Of a stretch of DNA of 64,000 nucleotides, positions 57,210 through 64,000 are shown one piece after another. Positions within the stretch are counted from its first letter, which is position 1. Each line of letters opens with the position of its first letter. The stretch covers positions 186,001 through 250,000 of the forward strand of contig JALRMH010000048.1 in the NCBI GenBank assembly GCA_026119935.1, written 5' to 3'. Both the position numbers and the translations under genes were made by a program. The stretch comes from Endothia cerciana. Its lineage: Eukaryota; Ascomycota; Sordariomycetes; Diaporthales; Cryphonectriaceae. The notes under the pieces are model-generated. The model was given only the letters and a program-made list of their open reading frames with translations, was not told where the DNA came from and did no database searches.

Positions 57210-60125
57210 TTTGGACTGGATAACTTCGTGTGGATGATGGAGGATGTGGGTTGTGCTCGTTGATGGAGATAAAGCTGGAGCTACAGAAGGAGGGGGCAAG
57301 ATGGCCAGTGGGAGAGGGGGAGGAGCGGGAAGGGCTTTATACTTGCAGACGGCTCGGTTGAGCATACGGCATAACGGTATACTCCACGCCAGAGCCTTTG
57401 CTATTGGGCAACGCATAGATCGTGATCGTGTACCAGCATCCGGCCCTTGACTGGAGAGAGCTTCATGCTTATCACCCGTTGTGATGCACCACAAGAGGCT
57501 GGATGATGCAGAGGTGCCGTCATATGGTGACACGGCACGGTCCACGCGATGTCCCTGATGGTTGAAGGGGCCCGGGGAACGAGCAACTGGCAAGGTGCAT
57601 GTCTTGAGCAGTGTGGCTTATCTCAATACCGCTAGAGAAGTAGACGAGACAACCTCTACGGGATGACCTGCTGACTAGTCTGGTTCCATGCCAAGATTTG
57701 AGGCTCTCTGGCCAAGGTTTTCTACCCCGGATAGTGAGCCTAGTACCATAGTAGGTAGACCCATGGACCACTGGGGGATCACGAGCTTGATGTCACCTCA
57801 CATACAATTGCGTCCGCGGAACAAATCTGGGATCCTTGATACCTAAGTATGCTCCTATTCAGTCGCGCCGAGCGGGTGGAGAGGGCTGGGACTCTGACGT
57901 GCTCTGTACTGGGACTTCTCTTCTGGTGCATTTGGTGGCCCCCCCCCCCCCCCGAGTTCACTGCAACGAGTTGACTAACGACAGTATGTACAGTTACCTG
58001 GTGGACTGATTCATTTGCCTGCACTACTATATCGTCCTGATGATACTCCAGGAGCAGACAGTATAATAAAGCTAATATCTCAGCCAAGTGAGTCACAAAC
58101 CCTGCAAGCCGTTACAATTATAGGCAGAGGGCTTTCAGAGGCTAGAGCACCCCTTATTCTAAACTAAATATATCATTGAGGAAAACTCTTTGTGGTTAAT
58201 GCTCGAATAAATGGGAGAACGTTCAAGACTTCCCTTGGAGAATATGATACATAGTGCAGCCATGACGAATGGAGCCCTAAGAACAAAGCTTGAGAGGAGG
58301 TTGGGGCTACGAGATCCCGTGCTTCGGGAGGGTAGTCAATCGTTTGATGAGTTTGCAATAAGATATCAGATTCCAACATCAGCCACTTTGGAGATGAGCT
58401 TGTCCGTTACCGTACAGCTTCAATGCTTTGTGGACGAAGATTTCGCCAGAGATTCGCAAGCAGGCTTGAATAAACTGAGACGGCTGTTATGTGGCTTATC
58501 TCATCATCTGTTAGGTGCATCTTATACACTGGGACCATGAAAGCCTATCAACTATTTTCATATACAGTGTAATGCTCCTTTTCTCTTTCCCTCTCAAGTT
58601 CACACCCTTCGCTGATCCTTCACTGCGGCTAGTCTTAAGTTTATAGCCACTGTAGCTACCTTGTTGGAATCTTATACCTAATTTTACTTCAGGGTACCTA
58701 GTCCATTAATGAAAGTGTACTGACACCGCCGTCTCCTACTTCAACGAAGCGTGTTCTTATACTCAACGTCGACCAGTCATAATGCGTGCAGCCTTCTGTG
58801 CCGTAGAATTGACCCGTTGGCAGAGTACTAGAGAAGAGTAAGGCGATACCTACGAATTTGAGTACGAGTCGTTGTAAGAAGAACGAAATTCGCTGCCTAC
58901 TGCTCGAGGAAGACACGGAAGGTGATTAATCCTCTAATAGGCTCTACGCACCACGGCATTGTGCCTCGATGATAAATCATCACTTAGTTCTTTTGCTACC
59001 CATCAAATAGTGACCGGGGAAGAATGACAGCCACTCACCTTGAGGGTATGTCATACGCCTGGCAAAGTGATACAAAGGTCATCATACGCAAGGCTATCGA
59101 TGTGATATAAGAAACGAGAAAAGCACAGCTTCCCCCTCGACATACTTGCGCTAGGCCAATCATCCGATGATCACCGCTAACGTCCCTCACTGACCAATTC
59201 TCAACCGATCAATCAGGTCTACACTAGCAGCTTCTCCAGCATGGATTCGTTGAATATCCGGAGACCGACGAGCGGCGGAAGGAAGATGGCTGGGACGTAT
59301 TGATAGGCATCCTGGAGAGCCATCATTCATTATCTGACCAGATCCTTTCAATGGGGCTACCTAGCCTCCAGCTCTTCCTTCGCGAGAGATGCGCGGTAAT
59401 AATGTGGCTGCTGCCGGTGCCTGCGGCTAAGTGCATGTTGACCATCATCACAGCCGGGCTTGAAGCTTTCCCGTACCTATGGGGGGGAACTATGGAGCGC
59501 GCAGAGAAGTCCAATGGCCACACCCTTCCTGAACTCTTCGTACCATGCACCGTAGGATTTCAATTGTGTTTAAGGGCGCATGGGCTGTCCGCAGTCAGGA
59601 CACAATCAACGACGTCTAATAAGCGGAGTAGACAGGGAAAGGAAAATGTAATTATCTGTGTCACTGCCTGAGGATCAATCGGCTGATTTACACTCTCTGG
59701 AAATAAGGATACGAATTTGGCCGTGAAGTGTATTAAAGATGTGTGGCTGGATTAGTCGCATGAGCATAGAATGCACCAGTTAGTTAGTTGGCCTCCCGCA
59801 GCCGCGGTTTAATATTAGGCTGATGGGGTGTTAATCTCGGATTTCATTGGTACGATTATGGGTGTTGATTTGATGTTGGTTGGCGGCCCCCAAAGCCACG
59901 GCACATATGTAGATGTTTCGATGGAGGGGTCAGAAAATGGGCTGGCGAGTACTACCATTGAGTTGAGCGTATATAAACTCGTCCTCATCACCGTATTATT
60001 TGAATCCTAACTTCCCCATCTTCCGGCTTGTGGACTGGTCAACCTCCCTGATATTGAGATATTGATACTTATAAATTACTTACAAGACATTATGAGCGAA
60101 AATCGGCTTACAGTGGGACGTAGGA
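57210..60125. other. Long gene-poor region
   Basis: About 2.9 kb with a run of 15 C at 57939-57953 and AT-rich patches. Frames such as 59300-59671 (124 codons) show no domain. I see no supported gene. Confidence 0.4.
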
Positions 60126-61283
60126 ATGTTGGGATACGTGGTAAGAGTTTACTTCCTAAGGCTGCTCCTCTCCTCGCCTAATTGGCACCAACAAGTCCTG
60201 CCTCGATTCGGGAGGTCTACAACAGCTTACATGTATTCTGTCAAAGATATCCAAGGTCTGGTGGAGAGCTTCGATCGGTTCAAAATTGGTTCTTACAATG
60301 ACTCGACCTCTATCACTGGCCCAGTCACCCGCGAATACGTGGTCGACAAGATCCTCCGGCCCGGGCTTAACAACCAGCAAGCCCTCAGAAGGATTGGCGA
60401 TAACCACGACTGTTTCAAGCTTCCAAAACTCCAGGAATTCCGTCGAAAGTACAAGATCGCCCAAAATCCTTGGGACAACTTTGTACGGCTCCTATGTGGA
60501 TACCGGGACCTACCGTTCATAATCTTACAGAACCCTTCCAATAACCACAACTTGGAGTATGGAGAGATGGTAAAGTGTTCCACGCTCTTCTGGATATCCG
60601 AAGCTTTGGAAAAGACTGGACTGAAGCTTGAGGATGTACCCATTATAGATACCTGCATCTTGCTGAGCAAAAACGACCTTGGCATCTACGGCACTCAGAA
60701 ATGGGCCGTAGTCGAGGAATCATACAACGTGATGGAGCAGATCATGGGTTATCTCAGGCCAAGCATTGTCATTTCATGCCAATGTGCCACCGCCCGCCGC
60801 CCCACTCGGTATACGTGGAAGTGGAAGCCGGCAGACAACGAGTTCGCGAAGAACCTCTGTTCAAGGGAGGCCTTGATGAAGACGGGCGGCGCAAAGACGG
60901 TGCAGATGGAGTCTCACAAGATATGGGCAGTGAATGGTATTCACCCATCTCGCTTCAATTATCTGCGCAGGGATTCCGTCGAGAGGATGACACTGGAACT
61001 GGAATTGAGCCGCGTGTTTGAAGAAGTGTTCGTGCCATGCAGGTCGTGGCTTGATGAGCGCATGAGAGGCAGTCATGGAATATTGGGTCGCACCGGGGCA
61101 GAGTCGGCTGTGAGGCAAGGCTATGGAGCTGCCGCGCCACAGGTTAATGTGACGTGCAAGAAGGATACCTTAACGCTGGACACAGAGATCCAAGCGGTCG
61201 AAGGCGATAAAGGCGCGGACGAGGAGAGAAGGGTTCAAGACCTTGCGTCTCTCTCAAAGGAGTTGAAGGAGTTGAAAATCTGA
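60126..61283 (+). CDS. Hypothetical protein, possible uracil-DNA-glycosylase-like fold
   Basis: An ATG-initiated frame of 385 aa with no intron needed; the ATG at codon 36 (MYSVKDIQGLVE) is an alternative start that would drop a hydrophobic leader. Blocks that look conserved are FRRKYKIAQNPWDNFVRLLC, LPFIILQNPSNNHNLEYGEM, EDVPIIDTCILLSKND, LRPSIVISCQCAT and WAVNGIHPSRFNYL. The order of a strand with a Pro/Asn turn and a late HPS motif recalls the uracil-DNA-glycosylase-like superfamily, but this is weak evidence. The C-terminal 60 residues are charged and probably disordered or coiled. There is no signal peptide. The gene appears intact. Confidence 0.65.
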   Translation: MLGYVVRVYFLRLLLSSPNWHQQVLPRFGRSTTAYMYSVKDIQGLVESFDRFKIGSYNDSTSITGPVTREYVVDKILRPGLNNQQALRRIGDNHDCFKLPKLQEFRRKYKIAQNPWDNFVRLLCGYRDLPFIILQNPSNNHNLEYGEMVKCSTLFWISEALEKTGLKLEDVPIIDTCILLSKNDLGIYGTQKWAVVEESYNVMEQIMGYLRPSIVISCQCATARRPTRYTWKWKPADNEFAKNLCSREALMKTGGAKTVQMESHKIWAVNGIHPSRFNYLRRDSVERMTLELELSRVFEEVFVPCRSWLDERMRGSHGILGRTGAESAVRQGYGAAAPQVNVTCKKDTLTLDTEIQAVEGDKGADEERRVQDLASLSKELKELKI

Positions 61284-62237
61284 TAGCCGCTGGGCGGCTG
61301 GAGCACCATATCGATGTTGTTGAAACGGAACGGAGAAAGATACGGGTGCTTGATTTGATCACTCTATAGTGCATAGGGAGCTTTCATTCAAATGACGAAG
61401 TGTTTTCAGGGTGGGTGAACAGACCCGTGGTTGACCCCTGCGCGACAGTGAGGCCTCGAAGTAGGTACCTGCTCAGCCACCCGATATGCCTCGCCAACAG
61501 CGTTCCCCCTCTTGGCTTCTGATTGGGTGTGCCAAGATGCAGTGCTGTCGTTTTGTTCTGCCTACCAGCCTCTGCTTTACGTTTCCAAGAAGGATCCTCG
61601 ACTGTAGAATCATGACGCCAGCGGATGCCATAGCAGTTCGTCCGCTGCCTTACAACATTGGGCACGCCTCGAGGGTTTGGCGTGGAGTTGGATATAACTA
61701 GTGGAGCTCGCTTATATAAGTTGGGGAGGTGGTATGATGCCCCCTGCCAGGCGGGATTTGGGGCGCTTAGCGCGTTTTTACAGGGCCTGGTGACCCCCCA
61801 TGCGCTGTGCTACAGTCAGTCAGTCAGTCAGTCAGTCAGTCAGTCATAAGCTAACAATAAAAGAAAAAAAGTCGGCGTCAACTCTCCATCCTTTCCCGAC
61901 CGACAAGCATCACCGAGTCAACTCCACGCTCGACAACCGCAGCCTGATATTGCCGGGCGCCTTGCCATCTTCCCAGTAGCAGTACAGGCAGCACCGCGAC
62001 CTTTGTTGCTCTCCGAGTCCTCTGAGTCTTCTCGGGGGTTTGGTCAGCGCGGCTCTTATCTGTTCAAGCACGACAGCTCTGGGCACGGTCAACACGGCAA
62101 CGCGGCTATTGACTCCGCCCCTGATCTAGACCCTGAGTCTGGTAGTTGTGCTTTCGCCTCTGGTCCTGCCTCTGTTCTGGTCCCGTCCAACTCGAATCAA
62201 GCTTCCTCTGTGCTCTGGTTGAGCAGGGTCTTGCAAG
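61284..62237. other. Intergenic region with CAGT microsatellite
   Basis: The upstream region of the CBS/PB1 gene contains a (CAGT)8 run at about 61813-61846. No gene is supported. Confidence 0.45.
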
Positions 62238-64000
62238 ATGTCTACCATCCGAGGTACGCCCACGTCAAACCGCGGGCCCGATCGCGGTCGCATCCCTACG
62301 TTCAATCACTCCCCAGCGCCTGGGTCTTCTATTCCCAGGCCCGTGCTTGAGACGCCCAGAGAGAGCTTCGCTACTAATAGCGAAGTAGGCGGCTCCTCCA
62401 CCGTCAGCGCAAGCCGACAGAAGCAGTCAAAGAGAGATGAGGTGAGCCATATCTGACTTCCCCTCGACCCAGCCCTCCTTGTCGTTGCGGCGTGTTCTCG
62501 AGATGCCTCGCGCACCCCGCACCCCCCTTCAACAAACCCACTCAAAGGTCCACTGCCCGCCCACGAGGAGAGATACGTCCGCTGACGCTTGTTACCGCCA
62601 GGCCATCCGTCGCAAGATGGAGAGCGATCTCTCCAAGAAGAAGCACCTCACCGGCCGGGCCCGACACACCCGCAAAGCCCCTCCCGGCACCGTCCTCGCC
62701 CTCAAGCCCAGCCAGGCTCTGCAGATCAAGCCCCAGACCACCGTCGCCGAGGCCGCACAGTTGATGGCCGCCAAGAGGGAGGACTGCGTACTGGTCACCG
62801 ACGACGATGACAGGATCGCCGGTATCTTCACAGCCAAGGACCTGGCCTTCCGCGTCGTCGGCCAGGGGCTGAAGTCTGCCAACGTTACAATCGCCGAGAT
62901 CATGACCAAGAACCCCCTGTGCGCCCGCACCGATACCAGTGCCACCGATGCGCTCGACCTTATGGTGCGGAAGGGCTTCCGTCACCTGCCCGTCATGGAC
63001 GAGAATCAGGAAATCTCGGGTATCCTCGATATCACTAAGTGTTTCTACGACGCCATGGAGAAGCTGGAGAGGGCCTATTCGTCCTCGAGGAAGCTGTACG
63101 ATGCGCTGGAGGGTGTCCAGTCCGAGTTGGGCGCCAGCCAGCCTCAACAGATCATCTCGTACGTCGAGGCCCTGCGTGTCAAGATGTCGGGCCCGACGCT
63201 GGAGTCGGTCCTGAACGGCGAGCCTCCTGTCACGGTCAGCGTCCGGACTTCCGTCAAGGAGGCGGCATACCTCATGAAGGAGAACCACACGACTGCCCTT
63301 CTGGTCCAGGACAACGGCTCCATCACCGGCATCTTCACGAGCAAGGATGTCGTCCTCCGTGTTATCGCTCCCGGGCTTGACCCATCGACTTGCAGTGTCG
63401 TGCGGGTCATGACTCCTCATCCCGACTTTGCGCCCATGGACATGAGCATCCAGGCAGCCCTCCGAAAAATGCACGGTATGTTCTCCCAGACCGGACCTTG
63501 GCCACCCTTCTGTACTGATGGCAGACTATAGATGGCCACTATCTCAATCTTCCCGTCATGAACGACGGCGGTGAGATCGTAGGCATGGTCGACGTGCTCA
63601 AGCTGACCTACGCGACCCTGGAACAAATCAATGGCATGTCCACCACCGACAGCGAAGGTCCAGCCTGGAACAAGTTCTGGCTCTCCCTCGACCACGAGAC
63701 CGAGTCCATGGTTTCTGGCGACGGCAACCACCACGGCCACAGCCAACTCGGCAGTCGATCGCTGATGTCTCCCGATATTCCTAGAGAGCGTATTGTGGAT
63801 AGCGTCGCGCCGGGTGATTCGGCCTCGCATGCTGGCGTAGAGTCCCCTCCGCATAGTGCTGTGGACCACGGCCCTGAGCTATTGCCTCCCGCCGAGGTGC
63901 CCTTTCCCTTCAAGTTCAAGGCACCCAGCGGTCGCGTTCACCGTCTGCAGGTGACCGCTGCGCAGGGCATGGACGCCTTCGTTGTTAATGTCATCTCGAA
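62238..64000 (+). CDS. CBS and PB1 domain protein (Mug70-like), partial
   Basis: Exons 62238-62441, 62602-63475 and 63532-64000 (runs off the window); introns at 62442-62601 and 63476-63531. The N-terminal 80 residues are Ser/Pro/Arg-rich. Four CBS motifs follow in two pairs: the stretch from VLALKPSQALQIKPQ to GIFTAKDLAFRVV, IAEIMTKNPLCARTDTSATD to GILDITKCF, SVLNGEPPVTVSVRTSVKEA to GIFTSKDVVLRVI, and VVRVMTPHPDFAPMDMSIQA to GMVDVLKLTYAT. After a linker, FPFKFKAPSGRVHRLQVTAA starts a PB1 domain that is cut by the window end. This order matches fission yeast Mug70. CBS pairs usually bind adenosine nucleotides as energy sensors, and PB1 mediates protein pairing. The true role is not known. Confidence 0.92.

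Overview
The window is nuclear DNA from a filamentous ascomycete (Pezizomycotina, most like a Sordariomycete). Genes lie on both strands. Introns are short (about 50-160 bp), mostly start GTAAGT or GTGAGT, end CAG or TAG and carry CTRAC-type branch sites. The gene content is typical of these fungi: a Clr5-domain protein, HET-type incompatibility remnants, a PTH11/rhodopsin-like membrane protein, berberine-bridge-enzyme-like flavoproteins, a UbiA prenyltransferase, a Swi5/Ace2-type zinc-finger factor, the chaperonin subunit CCT7 and a Mug70-like CBS/PB1 protein. Exon structures below were assembled by hand from splice sites and frame continuity.

Layout. 0-16 kb: Clr5-domain gene (runs off the left edge), a disabled APC-family permease, a foldback repeat, ketopantoate reductase, a short-chain dehydrogenase, a decayed HET gene, a one-membrane-segment protein, a His/Gly/Pro-rich protein and a conserved hypothetical gene. 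16-26 kb: a 619-aa protein with a putative zinc-binding C-terminal domain, a decayed Hsp70-like gene, and a decayed bromodomain gene that ends in the same C-terminal domain. 26-28 kb: a gene cut into exons of 30-79 nt by many introns that nearly all carry variants of one palindromic motif, AGCATATGCT. 29-32 kb: a multipass membrane protein, a HET-like fragment and an intron-containing tRNA-Gln.

33-45 kb: a compact group of an FAD monooxygenase, a secreted FAD-linked oxidase, a rhodopsin-like membrane protein, a UbiA prenyltransferase and a second FAD-linked oxidase. This looks like a small biosynthetic cluster for a prenylated aromatic or meroterpenoid, but no polyketide synthase is present in the window. 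46-64 kb: mostly conserved genes: CCT7, the Swi5/Ace2-like factor, a wax-synthase-like acyltransferase, a 68-aa protein spread over three exons, a 385-aa protein of unknown function, and a CBS/PB1 protein that runs off the right edge.

The strongest unusual signal is the intron-rich gene at 26.0-27.9 kb. Ten consecutive small exons splice into one open frame of exactly 182 codons, and the introns share a palindrome that overlaps the branch site. This is what an introner-like family concentrated in one gene would look like. The second is the 33-45 kb cluster, which pairs a UbiA prenyltransferase with two BBE-type oxidases. The third is the unnamed C-terminal domain shared by the 16.6-18.6 kb gene and the 23.5-25.6 kb pseudogene.
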